From the NCBI GenBank assembly GCA_022495995.1, contig JAFEMH010002589.1, positions 264,603 through 328,602 on the forward strand: a stretch of 64,000 nucleotides of DNA. Reading direction: 5' to 3'. This document shows, in pieces, positions 21,013-32,985 of the stretch. Under the pieces are notes generated by a model. That model was not told the origin of the DNA, searched no databases, and saw nothing but the letters and a program-made list of their open reading frames with translations. The stretch is from Adenophora triphylla var. japonica. Lineage: Eukaryota; Streptophyta; Magnoliopsida; Asterales; Campanulaceae. A program made the position numbers and the translations under genes. Within the stretch, counting starts at the first letter, position 1. Each line of letters begins with the position of its first letter.

Positions 21013-22009
21013 ATGTGTCGCGTGACACATGATCTGCTTTGCAGGAGGTGTCGCGTGACACGAGTTGTCATATGCAGAAGCCTTACAAATCAAGCACAGG
21101 ATTGACAGAGATCTACCCAATCACTTCAAATGAGTGTGGATATTGAAGATCCACACTCTATTTTGAGTGACAAGTGACCTGGATGAACAAATTTACAACT
21201 GAAATGATAGTCTCTGCATAGGGTTAGTTATGTCGCACCACACAGGACTGATTAGGTTTGTTGTGTCGCGTGACATAACGTGACCTTCTGCAGAGACTTT
21301 ACAATTAGAAATCAGATTCAACAGATAACCAACCAGATCCAATTATTACACCAATTCAACTCAGAATGATGTGAATCAACAACAGATTGACTAAGGGGGT
21401 GTGGATATGGGAGATCCACACTCCCTTGGCAATCAAGCAACAAATACCAAATGGATCAAATCATGAACAAGTAATTGGACCAAGTAAATGCAACTTAAAC
21501 AGAGAGATGGCGATTCCCACTTGATAATCAGAAGCGGATGGAGCTTGATTATCAAGTGGAGGAATAGAAATTGAACTGAATTATGCAAATGGCAAGTGAA
21601 TGAGAGAGATATGAAGGGAAAGAATTCGTTACCCTTGTAGATCCACCACCACTACACCAAGTTAGGTGTAATGGCCTTCTAATCAGCTTCTGGACGTAGA
21701 TTCAAACACAGGAGGAACTTCTGAGCTTGGATCTTCAGTGGTGTATGTGTGTGGGTATTGAATTGGTGTGGTGGAGGACGAATTGATTGAGAGAGAGGGA
21801 TTGGATTGAGGGAATTGGTGTAGGTTTATGTGGAAGGAGGAGAGAGATGGGTTTCTGAGGGAATTTTGGCAGGGTGACAGTAGGGAATGGAAAAAGGGAT
21901 CTAGAAATGAGAGGTGTAGGGCTCTATTTATAGCTGCAGATGATGGACATGGTGTGTCGCACGACCTTCTGTATCAACTTTCCATGGCTCGACTTGTCGC
22001 GTGACACAA
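21013..22009. repeat. Copies of near-palindrome GTGTCGCGTGACAC in the element I LTR
   Basis: TGTGTCGCGTGACACA (21014-21029), GTGTCGCGTGACAC (21048-21061), ATGTCGCACCACAC (21230), GTGTCGCGTGACAT (21261), GTGTCGCACGACC (21954) and TTGTCGCGTGACAC (21993-22007). The last two are just upstream of the TATA box. The others lie downstream of it in the transcribed part, and two more are in the leader (20343, 20376). Confidence 0.85.
21923..21934 (-). promoter_or_regulatory. TATA box of the element I LTR
   Basis: The minus strand reads GCAGCTATAAATAGAGCCC, a textbook plant TATA box in an LTR of known orientation. Confidence 0.7.
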
Positions 22010-22269
22010 CATGCCCATAACCGTTTTTGGCGCCAATTTGCCATTCTGGAACCTTCCAAGGTAATTCCTCTTAGGTCCAAAATGGTTTAATTCCCTGTAG
22101 GTCCTTCTGTACATAAAAATGACTTAAAATCACTTCCTTCACAAAAACTTATAAAAGTTTTCGGAAGTCTCGAAATGGATCGGGAATTTACCAAAATGCC
22201 CCTAGTGCAATTTTATCATCTTAAAATACACCTAAAAAGGGTTGCGAATTGGATTGGCATACTCACAAT

Positions 22270-23580
22270 AACATAGATAAAAACAAGCATCAATGTACAA
22301 GTATCAAAAATGAGGAAAGAGGAATTACAGCCTACGACGTCGTCCTCTATAAGGCATTGGTCCTTGGGGTCAAGCTTACACCGTTCACAATCAGCATGGA
22401 AGACTAGATCGGGATGGACCTTCCAGTCGTTAAATCTTCTCCCCATATTGATGGGGACGAGAGGCACCACGCCGTCCCTCGGTCCCGACATTAATCCAAC
22501 TTGAACATAGTAACGATCATCAGCTTCCAAGGCCGACCAATCGAGCAAACCTACCCCGACAAAGTCAGTAAGCCGGTTAATCAAGTCCGCGGTCCATTCA
22601 GCTCGTAACACTCTCTTGGGGGCAGCAGGCTCATCAGTAGGAGAAGGGAACTCCCAGCCCTGTCGGCTTTCCACTCTAATCGCATGGTTCTCCTAGCCTG
22701 ATACTTTGCTAGACATAGGAAGAATGATCTTCGGTTTCTTAGAATCACTCCTTATCACTATAAGCCTAGTCTCTTTGGTGTAGCTGATAGAGAAGAAATG
22801 ATGGAAGGCAACTTGGGTAGGCTCAAAGCCTAAACTATGACATAAAACGATGAAACTCATAAGGACCCTAGTCCCGTTGTCTCCTAGCATAGCCGGGACG
22901 GCTCTCATGTCTCCTAGAAATTCGTTAATGAAAGGATCTAAAGGGAGACGAAGTCCCTGCTGAAATTTCTTAAAGTAGAAGTGGACGTGGTTATCATTAT
23001 AATAGAACATGTTCCTCTCTCTCTCTCGTTCTCAAAAGTAGGATGGCCGGCGTAAGTTAACTTATACTCGTTCCTATCTACTCCATACTTGGAGTATAGT
23101 GCCTCCAGCATGGGATACCCGGCACTAACTGGCTTAGGCCTGGGATAGGTAGCTCTACCTCGGCCACCTCTCCCTCGTCTTTCCACTTGTTCTCCTTCGA
23201 AGAAGGCATCTACAATCTTGGTAGATGTGGAGGCCTCAATCCCTCTTCCCGTCATATCTACAAAAAGCTGAGGAACAAGAATCAGTAAAATCGTCCAAGG
23301 CATGAAGACGGGGAAGAGGAGGATTGCCCCTCCTCGTCGTTTACTAGAAGGCCGAGGAGGGAGCCTTACCACTCAAACGAGGACGATCAAGATGATCCGA
23401 CAACGGGTAGAATAAATTGATATGCTCAATTATCTCGGCTCGTCTTTCAAATAATACTATACTGAGGGACATCGAATCAACTCTGTCTATTCTCGTCTTA
23501 TCCGAATAATGAATGTACATTCTCGTACATCCATACCTCGTCAACATTTCCCAATCTCCGTCAAGTTCATCAACAACCAT
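22270..23580 (-). pseudogene. Antisense gene (Transposase_28-like) of element G, truncated
   Basis: A minus-strand gene from the ATG at 23580. Exon 1 ends at SG|GTAAGG (23352). The next exon starts after CCTCAG (about 23270) with LFVDMTGRGIEAST. The core, YFKKFQQGLRLPLDPFINEF followed by VLMSFIVLCHSLGFEP (22960-22800), matches the 'putative gypsy type transposon' family and lines up closely with the same gene in element F. A frameshift in a CT repeat near 23030 and a TAG at 22693-22695 (a Trp codon, SGW, in F) break it, and element I cuts off its 3' part. The role of this protein is unknown. Confidence 0.8.
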
Positions 23581-23997
23581 GGTCCTCTCTCTCTCTTCGG
23601 TAAACCCTCAGGTTGCCCTTGTGGTACCCATAACGGAATCGAGGGCTATGGTTCAAGAATGAGCCATTTCTAAAACAAGACTAGAGGGGTTCAAGAAGTT
23701 TATCAAGACAAAAAACTCAAGAAAATCTTCAAAAGGGCCAACAATGGTGGTTGCGAACAAAACCCAACCAAAACCCTAGAAAAAGTAAAGAAATTGCAAA
23801 ATCAAAAATAGGAAATCACAATGGGAGAAGAAATTATACCTGTTGTTGTTGAAAATGGATGAAATCAAACGGTAAATCAAGCTTGTTGGCGAATCTGGGC
23901 AACTTGAAGCTCAAGAACACGAAGGGTTTTTCAAACTTTGCTGTTCGCTCTCAATTCAACAAGAATGGTAAAAAGAAAAATTGAAATGTTAGCATTG

Positions 23998-24005
23998 TTT
24001 TTATA
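23998..24005 (-). promoter_or_regulatory. Candidate TATA box for the antisense gene of element G
   Basis: The minus strand reads GAGTGAGTATAAAAACAATG, about 420 bp upstream of the ATG at 23580 and 250 bp inside the polypurine tract. In element F a TATA box lies in the equivalent place. Confidence 0.45.
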
Positions 24006-24250
24006 CTCACTCAGACGGGTAAAACCCGAAAACAAAACGGGTCAATGGGTATGGCGCCCCCAACATTAAATGTTGTGGTGGTTTCCAAGACGTGTGTCAG
24101 AACATAGTGGACCACGCCTCATCATTGTACTGAATAACTGGCGGATAATAGAACGACACACATTCGAAGCGACATTGCCATGTGACGACATGTTCGTATT
24201 CTCATAGCTGAGGAAGAGATCACTTTCTCCTCGTCATAGCCGAGGTAGAA

Positions 24251-24830
24251 ATTCGGGGGCCACTAAACAGTATAAACCGAGATACAAACATGGGCTTGTT
24301 CGGGTAAGACTCAATTGGATTGGGCCATAAACATAATCCATTAGTTTCAGCTACGAGGTAAGGCATGGACTTCCTCGTCCATATATCTCGGCATCAACTA
24401 GGCCGATCAAGGCTCAGCAAGCGAGCATAAACAAAGCCCAACTCAAAGGGCCGAGAAGATCTCCCTCGTAGGTCGAGATCATCTCCCTTGAGGACGAGGT
24501 ACCTCCCTCGGTTATGATATCATCACGACGGGCTCCACTTATTCCTCATCCCTTCCCTGACTCATCATGGATCGAGATGGCCATGTATGACGAGGAAGGG
24601 AATATCTGTATCTCGGCATACCGGCGTGACAACTTGTGCAGTCCCATTCCAACAAGGACAATAAACAGTTATAATCTAATCAGGATTATAACCTCCTGTA
24701 CCAATTCAAGTCACAACTCTGAAGATAACTTTATTGGAAATAGTTTGACATGGAAAATGGAAAGTTTTCGAATAATAATGTATAGAAGATATAGATAATA
24801 GAGTCGAAATATGATGAATCGTAAATTTAG
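24251..24830 (+). repeat. Polypurine tract and 3' LTR of Tat-lineage element G
   Basis: ATTCGGGGGCCAC (24251-24263) is nearly the same as the tract of element F on its own strand (AGTTGGGGGCCAC), and is followed by TAAACAG where F has TGAACGG. It places G on the plus strand, opposite to its accessory gene. The LTR then contains several CCTCGTC/GACGAGG and TCTCGGC/GCCGAGA inverted pairs. Its right end was not determined, and the pol of G is not in the window. Confidence 0.6.
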
Positions 24831-25745
24831 GACTTCCTCCATCACGTAGTTCTGTTTCGTAGTTAGATTCCTATTTTGATTTGCATGCTTATTTAAAAAA
24901 TAATATAAAAGAGAAAAAATATCAAGTGGGTTAAATGCATACCAAAAAGTAAAATGGAATTTTTACTCTTGGACAACGGAGGGATTAGGTGATAGCCAAA
25001 TTTCTTTAAAATTTGTTGATTTTATTAGAAAAAATATATTTGTATCCTTTTTTTTTAAGTATTAGAATCTCATTTTACACTTGCTTGCATTTATTTCTCC
25101 TTTCATTCATTATTATCTCACGTTCCCGTTTAGTTTGTAATAATTATTTTTTCCCGTTTATTTTCTCGACCAATTCTTGTATTATTAAAGCATATAGTTT
25201 AAGAATATCAACAAATCAATTGCAAGGGTTATTTCGAGATGAAGAAGTATAATTTTTATATATATCCTTAGACTAGAAAATCATGTTGATACAATATTAT
25301 TCACGAGCAATCTTCATTTACCAAGGACTACAATTTTTTGGTTCATAATTAGACATGTAAGAGGCAATGGTATGCAAACAAATAAATATAAAAAAACTGA
25401 ATATTAAAATCTTACTTATCATTAATATTAAAGTAATTAGTTGTGTTGTAGGTGTGTGTGTGGAAGAAAGCGAAAAAATTACTTATCATTAATTTTTTAT
25501 TTAAAAATAATATATAATAGTTTTCATGTGATAATGAATATTTTCAAATCTGATTGTGGGTTTCTTTTCATTTGTTAGCCAAAATTTATAAATAGATTAC
25601 TTTCGGGTTGATATGAACCATTTTATAGGAGGGTGGAGGGGAGGGAAAGTGAATTTAATGAAGGTTGTTTTTCTTTTTTGTTAATTTATTATTTCTTTAT
25701 ATTTTCTCTTTATAAATTTAAATTAAAAAGAAATCATCTTATTTT
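24831..25745. other. AT-rich DNA, no gene seen
   Basis: Low GC with no recognisable protein. CTTCCTCCATCACGTAG (24833) and GGACAACGGAGGGATTA (24971) look like the eroded ends of a Stowaway MITE of about 155 bp, but this is weak. Confidence 0.45.
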
Positions 25746-25771
25746 CGTGCATTGCACGGATGTACTGCTAG
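25746..25771 (+). mobile_element. Helitron 3' terminus
   Basis: The hairpin CGTGCATTGCACG (25746-25758) is followed 9 bp later by CTAG and then T. This is the standard 3' end of plant Helitrons, which insert between A and T. The 5' end (TC...) was not located in the AT-rich sequence upstream, so the element length is unknown. No Rep/helicase coding is visible. Confidence 0.6.
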
Positions 25772-26173
25772 TCATATTAATAAACATATAGTGATAAAAC
25801 ACAACTAAGTGTAGTTTGTGTATAAGTTAAACCAAAGACTATTGATTGTATATTTGTTAGGTATGCTTACGATAGTAGTGATTATAGAATTTTTGTTTAT
25901 AAATCCAATATTCAATTTATACCCAAGAATAACATAATGGAATCATAAAACACTTCTTCATTTAAAAATACGTTTTCGTATAAATTAAGAGATGATGCAA
26001 ACTCATTTAAACGGATTCATGATTCAATAGAAGAACAAGGATCGTATCACGAGGAAATAATGAAGAAAAGATAGGACTTCTACATAGTAAATGAGGCAGG
26101 AAAAGAAAATTCTATAACCTAGATTTTCTAACCCACATGCTAAAAAGTGAATCACAAATTTCTTAAGGCATTG
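25772..26173. other. AT-rich DNA, no gene seen
   Basis: Between the Helitron end and the LTR of element H. Nothing recognisable. Confidence 0.5.
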
Positions 26174-27238
26174 TGTAACGACCCGAACTCTAGGCACTAG
26201 TTTAATCACGTGTTGAGCACGTGTATATGGAATGCAAATTATAATATTTATTGTTTCACATTTTAATTGTGACAATTATGTGTTAGTTTAGCATTTTAAT
26301 AATTTATATGATATTTTCAATATGTTAATAAATTAAATATAATTATTTAATGTCATTTTGAACAAAATTAGGAGTGGTGTAGTGAAATGATAATATTGAA
26401 AAATTTAATTATAGATTTATAAATCATGAGGTGTTTATGTGTCAAAGTTGAAACTTAAGACTTTAACTATAATAACTAAAATCTTGGAGGGGCTAAAGTG
26501 TTACTTTGATTTATATATATATCATTGTACACACTAATTTCTCGTCGAACACGTGGACACGAAATTAAATGCACAATAATTTAAATTTATTATAATCAAA
26601 CTATGTGGATTACAACTCTAAGACATTACCAATTACAAGGTAATAATCCCCTGATTCTATCTCTGATGTAGGTGAAATTTTGAGAGCCGAATGGACTTGC
26701 TTTCGAACTTGAACAATTGTAGTATAGATGTGATTTGAACGAGGCCGTTGGGCTTGATCTCGAACAAGGCTTGCAATCTTCTTGACTTCGACGAGGGGTC
26801 GTGGAGGCTTGATCTTGGGCGAAGTTGATGAAGACGTTGACGTTGACGTTGACGTTGAACGGCCAGGTGACTTGTGTTCTTCGTTGAATGATTTGTTGAT
26901 GTTGAAGGCTTGAATTGATGTCTTGACAGAGCTTTAGCAGTTCTTGCAGATATTTTTCCATCCCCTCCTCATTTGCAATAGCCTCTTATTTATAGGCTAG
27001 CCATAGGGGAAGTAATTTTGGTAACCCCGAGAGATGGGCCATTATTGGGCTTTTCACTCCAATGGGTCAATTTTGTAATATATGGGTTGTCCATTTATTT
27101 TATTTGGACTCTTATCCATTTATTAACAAATGAAAACATTTAAATATTTCATGACCTTTTAATTTTGACTAGTCAACATTTTGACTTTTTGAACCAATCA
27201 AAATTAACAAACTTATAGTCAAAATTTTAGTGCCTACA
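26174..27238 (-). repeat. 3' LTR of Gypsy-type element H (1,065 bp)
   Basis: Plus-strand ends TGTAACGACCCGAACTC and TTTAGTGCCTACA. On the minus strand it starts TGTAGGCAC directly after a purine tract (GAAGTGGGGCAATT), so the element points left and this is its 3' LTR. A TATA box is seen as TTATTTATAG (26987-26995). A short GTTGAC run lies at 26829-26857. Unlike most other LTRs here, it has no palindromic motif cluster near the TATA box. Confidence 0.72.
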
Positions 27239-27622
27239 AATTGCCCCACTTCAACTTCAAGTCTCGGACCAAAGCTTTTACATGGGTCGGGACTTGAAAT
27301 GAAAAATTATCCCGACATTTATTCATATCTAGAACAAATTGGGGCTTTCTTGGCCTGTTCTCGCTTTAATTTTTAGGGCTCGGAACCACCATTGCTGTAG
27401 GTGCCACAATTAAGAGACCCAAAGGAAGCATGAAGACAGTAAGGTTACCATTTAAACCCATGACAACAGACACGATTTGCTTCCTAATTGACACTTTTCC
27501 TTCTTGCTCAAGGATTTTTTTATTTTATTATTATTATTATTATTTTTTTGGAAACTTTGACTAACTTTGGTGCCAAGGATTTGAACAAGGCAATCTGTGT
27601 ATCATAATATGGCATTGATTTT
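27239..27622 (-). other. Interior 3' end of element H
   Basis: Begins with the polypurine tract of H (27239-27252, minus strand). No coding sequence is seen. It is cut at 27622 by element F, and the continuation may lie beyond 40050. Confidence 0.5.
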
Positions 27623-28563
27623 TGATCGCGCAGGAAAGCGTGGTGGGCTCAGTTCTTTGGGTCCAGCGAATGAATGAGCTAGCTTGTGATCTGCACACCA
27701 CAAGAAATAACAGTGAAACTGCGCCGGGGGTCTTCCGGCAAGCCCTCCGGCGTGAGAGTAAGATTATGGACTGAAAATATGGTGGTAAAAATATGGAGTG
27801 TGTGTGGGTACGTAAATATGCAATAAAGCATTACATGTGTCCATGTTGTTATTCTCTTATTTATAGTAGGAGTAGTGATATTAGGGTTTTCACCAGAGCC
27901 GTTGGATTGGGTGATCACCAACCGTTGGATCGGCTCCATCTCCCAGGCATACACGTGTCATGTTGGGATTGGTCCGTCTATGCAAGGACACTGCAACACC
28001 TGACACTGATAAGCAGTTTGCCTTATAAGGGAAAGTCAACCTGTACGCCTTTTGGAGTTATTACTGTTTGCATGATTGCACGTGTAACAAAGCACTGTGG
28101 TAGGTCTGACATTATCCCAAATTAGCTAAGTAATCAAGCTTACTGAAGAAGCTTAATAGAAGAGACGGCCTGGAGCTGTATGTCCAGTTGGGTCGTCTCT
28201 TCGAGAGATGGCTTCGACGAGCATGCGATATTGAGAGTTGGTCGTTCAATGACGACGCTCACTGTTGTAAGAGATAAATTAGGCACGACTGGAAGGCTCG
28301 TCGTTATATAGGCCGTGGCACATTAGAGACGACCTCTCCCTGACATATCGACGGGCTGAGGTCCAAACCTTAGTTAAAAGGAGTATTGGCCCGTCGTTTA
28401 GATGAGCTTGGTCGCTCAGTGGCGACGACGGCCATCCGTCGTAGGACGGGCCCTCACTCTGATCTTGATCTGGTCTTTCATAGTTGGACCTTAGGTGGGC
28501 CCGTTGGGCCCCTTGGCTCGTAGTACAATATTGGGCTCGGTCCATCACATATTATCCCGTTCA
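27623..28563 (-). repeat. 3' LTR of element F (941 bp)
   Basis: Plus-strand ends TGATCGCGCAGG and TATTATCCCGTTCA. TATA on the minus strand is GGCCTATATAACGACG (near 28320). CpG-rich short inverted pairs such as CCGTCGTAGGACGG (28436-28449) and GACGACGG lie upstream of it. Confidence 0.93.
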
Positions 28564-28576
28564 GTGGCCCCCAACT
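28564..28576 (-). other. Polypurine tract of element F
   Basis: The minus strand reads GAGTTGGGGGCCAC directly before the 3' LTR (TGAACGGG). It primes plus-strand DNA synthesis in this element class. Confidence 0.75.
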
Positions 28577-28639
28577 CATGGTCGTCTCGACGGGCCAGGA
28601 GTTGTCGTTTTCCCTCCAAGTCAACCGTCAGTTTGAATT

Positions 28640-28815
28640 TTGAATTATGGTGACGTCAGTATTGATGACGTGGATGGTTGGGATTTCTTCCTTGGTTGAC
28701 ACGTGTCCTTTGAGGGGACATTCTCCTCGAAAGTTGTAGAGGGTATTTAATGCCCCTCATCATTCCGCCGTTTGGGTTCCCAAGCATAAACCCTCTATCT
28801 TCTTCACATATAAAA
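28640..28815 (+). promoter_or_regulatory. Antisense promoter inside element F, with ACGT-core boxes
   Basis: TGACGTCA (28651-28658), GATGACGTGG (28665-28674) and ACACGTGTCC (28699-28708) are close matches to plant bZIP-binding C-box/G-box elements. TCACATATAAAAGCC (28804-28818) is a TATA box. All face the accessory gene that starts at 29115. No such gene promoter is needed for the sense element RNA, so this is inferred to drive the antisense gene. Confidence 0.6.
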
Positions 28816-29114
28816 GCCTCCTCCCTCCTTCATTTCGAACTTTCCACACCTTTGATCAGTAAGAGCAAAGCAGCAAGAGGCGATTTCCCAAGAACCCACG
28901 AAGAACTCCTAAGAAGAAAGAACCACCGTCTCCGGCGGCCGTAATTGCTCTGGCAACCCCGTTTGTAAGGCACCTGGGAGCTTGGATAAGAGATTTCTTT
29001 GATCTCCCACCGGAAAATTCATCGGAAAGCATATCTTCTACCCCTTTACCAGGTAATTTCTTCATTTGTTCTTAGTTTTCTGGGTTTTTCTTTGGGGCTT
29101 TGGAACTTAGAATC

Positions 29115-32100
29115 ATGGGGCCCAGAACCATCAGCTTTGAGAGAGGTGTTAAGTTTGGTTTTGGGATAAATCAAAGAGTTTATAAATGTGCCAAGGGGGT
29201 TTGGAGAGAGATTCCATTGTCTGAATGTTCTTCGATCTTGGTTAAGTTTAACCTTGAAGACGAGCCTTTGGGGTTCCCAGAAGGTGAGGTTCTGGGTGAC
29301 TTTGAGGATGGAGACCCAATGATAACCCCCTTTAGGTCGATGAACGATCTGCCCAACCACATCAAGACCCACTACTATTTGTCCCGTCGTGATTCACTTA
29401 GGGATTTGGTTTTAGGGGAATCTAGGTCGCCCCTAGGTAGGTCGTCGTCTGTGGAAGTTAGGACTGATTCCCCCTTTTTTTCTCCTTGTTTTGTAGACAT
29501 GGATCACGACGGGCGTCCTAGCCGTCCGGCCCCAGAAGCCAACGAGCCGAGCACAAGTGCAAGGGGAAACCAGGCAGCTAAAGCCTATCACACATTTGTA
29601 CGAGTGGGATCAACTGACAGTGAATTTGGAGGTGGGGCGGGGAGGAATCGGGCCATACCCAAGATCGAGCTCAGGAAGCCGGATGTTGGGAAGCAAATGA
29701 TCGACGCTCTACGGGGGTCGTACAGAGTTCAAGCTTCGACCTATAAGTTGGAGCATCTCAGCTTGTCGGAGTACGAGCCCCGTCGTCAGTCCCTTTTAGC
29801 TAGCAAGGAGAAGGTGGCCTTCTTCTACAAACAATTTGAATTTGGCCTGAGGTTGCCTCTAGACCCCTTCATTAATGAATTCTTGGAGGACTCAGCCTGT
29901 GTGCCCATGGAGGTCAGTGCCAACACCATCAGAATCTTATCCAGCTTCGCCGTCGTCTGTAGATTCCTTGGCCACGAGCCGTGCAACAAAGTGTTCCGCC
30001 ATTACTACCGGGTGACCAAGAGTACCTCCAAGGACAAAGGGAAGTCTATTGTGAGTGTCTCTTCAATCAAAAACACAAAGAACTTTTTCTTGGATATCCC
30101 CAACAAGGTGTATGGTTGGGAGAACCATTTAATTCTGGTGGAAAGCCGAGTGGGATGGCAGTTTCCTCATCCAGCGGGCAACAAGGTCATCGTCGATAAG
30201 TATATCTACCAAGCTCCGTGGGCCGAGGAGCTGAAGAAAAAGATTGATGATTTATTGGATCTCGGATGGGTCTCGTACAAAGACATAGAGGCCTCCCAAT
30301 GGAGATATATTAGGACTGGCATGATGTCTAAGCCGGCGATGGGGCCTGAACCTTTGGTGAAGATAAGTTTAGATGTTCGCTATCCCGTCTGGGTCGTCCA
30401 TAATGAGCTTGCTTTTAAAGAAAATTGTGTGACTTGCGCGGCGTCGCGCGTCAGCCGTCCTGAGGAGTGTTGTGAAAACTTAGAGATGAATGGGGGTTGG
30501 GCTCTTGAAACCTTTTCTCAATTCTTATACTTGTCTCTCGTCTCGTCGTGAATAAAGCTAACCCTTGTTTACTTTGTCTTTTTGCAGCTCTTACTCCGTC
30601 CGACGTCGACAGAATTGAAAAGAGAATAATGGACGGAGCCATCCGAGCTAGTGATAGGGGAACCAAGAAGAAGGAGAGGGCCGTCACCCGCGCCATCGTC
30701 GATCGTCAGGAGAAACAAGCGACGAGGAATGATGAACTCCCAAAAGATCCTGAGGGAGCCATTCCTCTGATTGAGAGATTGAGAGAGAGCCCGTCGCTGG
30801 GGGGCTTAATACTGGAGGTCGTCAAGCCATTATTGACGCGCCGGAAAGAGCTGTTGGGGTTGAAACTGATCCAAGTGTCGAAGCTTCGGGAGCTCAACTA
30901 ATCGTTGTCGACGAGACGGTGGGGAGTACAGATTCAAACCCTGAAATGGGTGACGCCGGCGTTCAAGGCTCCAGAAAGAGAAAAGATCATCCCGCCGGCT
31001 CTGAGGGGAGAAGGAGCAAGAATAAGAAGAATAACGATGATCTTCCCAGCTCGTCGGATCCCTCCACTCCAAGAGCCGATGCTCCTGGCTCGTCCTCAAC
31101 GGTCCTGACTAAAGCGAAAGCCAAAGAGATGGCGGCCTTGATTGCTAAAGCATCCCCAATAGCTGGGATCCCCTACCTGCTAAGGAATGGCAATCCACTG
31201 TTGTTGGGGACGGCCCTGACCAGGCGTGGCCGGGACATCGAGCTGACCCGTCGGATGAGGGATGCCAAACTTTCTCCCGAGACTTTCCATGCCCGTCTTG
31301 GGCTGATTCAAACTGAGGTATTTCAATTTAAATTTGTGTTTCTTCCCGTCCTTTCACACTTAGGTTAACAATTTTGTTGTGGCAGATGTCGTCGATGATG
31401 GACGCAATGACTGCTGATTATAGAGAGTGTCTTGACGCCGAGCTGCGGGCCAACGAGGAACTGATAAAGGCTGTCGGTGACAAAGGGACGGCGGAACAGA
31501 AGCTGAAGGATGCGGAGACCAACGTGGGTGAGCTCACCACTGCCTACGAGCTCTTGATGGGTGATAAGAATGACCTTTTGAAGGAGGTTGAAGCTTTAAA
31601 GGAAGGGAAGGCCAAAGCTGAAGCCGACTCAAAAGTGTTCCAGGACGGTCTTCGCGCTTGTGAAATCAAGCTTCAGAAGACGACGGCCAGCTTTGACTCC
31701 GCTCTTTCCCAGATTGAAGGAATGAAGACGACCCATGAAGCTGCCTTGACCAAAGCCGGACTTGATGCTGTGGATGAATTCAAGAAGAGTGCTGAATGCC
31801 TCCAGCTAATTACCAAGCATGCCAGTGGGTTTTTCAAGGATGGGGCTAAGCACATGGCAAGGCGGCTCTTGGTGGATCCTACGACGAAAGACCTTCTCTC
31901 TGTTCGACAATTGGCTGACCTTTGTACCGAAGGAGCATACGACGACGAAGTTCGTACGGTTCATCCCCTCGTTCCTTATACTGACAATGACTTCCTTATT
32001 ATTAGGGAAGATGACGCAAAGGCCGGGAAGGAAGAGTGGTCTATTCCTGCCATCGTCCCAAAGAACTTCGACGCCTATTATGCTCATTTTGTTGAAGACG

Positions 32101-32150
32101 GCCCCGATCCCGATGAAGTCCCGTCGAATTCCGGTGTTGACCCCCAGTGA
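29115..32150 (+). CDS. Antisense accessory protein of element F (Transposase_28-like), three exons
   Basis: Read from ATG 29115 (MGPRTISFERGVKFGFG). Residues about 235-300 hold the family core FGLRLPLDPFINEFLED and ILSSFAVVCRFLGHEP, matching the 'putative gypsy type transposon' domain and the relic in element G. A downstream conserved block has ENHLILVESRVGWQFPHP and SQWRYIRTGMMS. Exon 1 ends near 30470. Exon 2 runs 30588 (after TTTTTGCAG) to 31318 and exon 3 from 31386 (after GTGGCAG) to 32150. The C-terminal part (31386-31850) is a long predicted coiled coil. One apparent frameshift lies at a run of six G (30799). It is antisense to gag-pol. Its function is not known, and no catalytic motif was recognised. 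Confidence 0.8.
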
Positions 32151-32985
32151 TTGATTTATTTGAGATGTTTTGTACTGTCCCAAACAATGTTCCAATTTGA
32201 TTTGGTTGTCTTAAAACAATGTTTCAATTTGATTTGGTTGTGGTTCCAAACATTGTCCTAAAACAATTTGAATTTTTTGTAAGGTAATCGACCTGTTTCC
32301 TCGTCGTTTAGAGGGGGTCGTACGTACAATGTTTGCTTGTTTTATGTAAGTTTATCCAATGCCTTTGCTTTCTGTTTGCTAATCTGTCGTTAACGTAGAT
32401 GGCATGTGATAACTTTATTTTGGTGAGTAAGTTTGGGGACAAGTGTGAATGGTCGTCGTTAGTGACGACCAGAACTTAGGTCGTCCTAATGTGGCCGACG
32501 CTTGTTCGCCCTTGTATTTTCTCAACTTCTCAAAGGCTCGTAGGAATAGTACGAAGGTCCATAGGTTTTTGCTCGTAGGCAAGATTCCATGGACGAGTCG
32601 TCATATTCCGTTATAGCGTTCGACGAAGTCTGGCTTCGTCTAACCTTTATACTTGGCTAAAGTGGGTGTAAGTGTCAAAGTCTTTTGCTTTGACTGATCT
32701 TTATACTTGATCAAAGTAGTTGTGAGGGTCGAAGCCAGGCCTCAACCGTTCTAAGCTTGATTTTGTAATGGACGAGTTTCAAAGAAGTGACGGGTTTCCA
32801 TTGATAACCTTGCTGATGATCGTACATTGACAATTCTTACTTTATAAGACTTCTGGGATTTATAGATTATCCTTTACAACTTTCAAAAATACAGACTTCC
32901 AGAACACAAAATTGTAACAAAAGCTTTAACTAAGAACCAAATAAAGATGCCTTGAGGGCGCTGGATGCTGTTGATGACGACGGTC
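32151..32985. other. Spacer between the convergent accessory gene and pol of element F
   Basis: No coding sequence. A tandem pair of ACAATGTTYCAATTTGATTT (32184-32240) follows the accessory gene. Both transcripts would have to end in this 835-bp gap. Confidence 0.6.

Larger units (their letters stand above)
20648..22269 (-). repeat. 5' LTR of Tat-lineage element I (about 1.62 kb)
   Basis: The inner end is fixed by the primer site. The outer end on the minus strand reads TGTGAGTATGCCAATCC, closely matching the LTR start of element E (TGTAAGTACCCCAATC), so the two belong to related families. It contains a tandem duplication of roughly 240-290 bp (20930-21430, both halves with GTGTGGATAT and AGATCCACACTC) and copies of the motif TGTCGCGTGACA. 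It interrupts the antisense gene of element G at 22270. Confidence 0.78.

Noticed and set aside
24833..24987. Fourth Stowaway MITE
   Set aside because: The ends are too eroded (CTTCCTCC against GGAGGGATTA) and no clear TA duplicate is present. Mentioned only as a possibility in the spacer entry.
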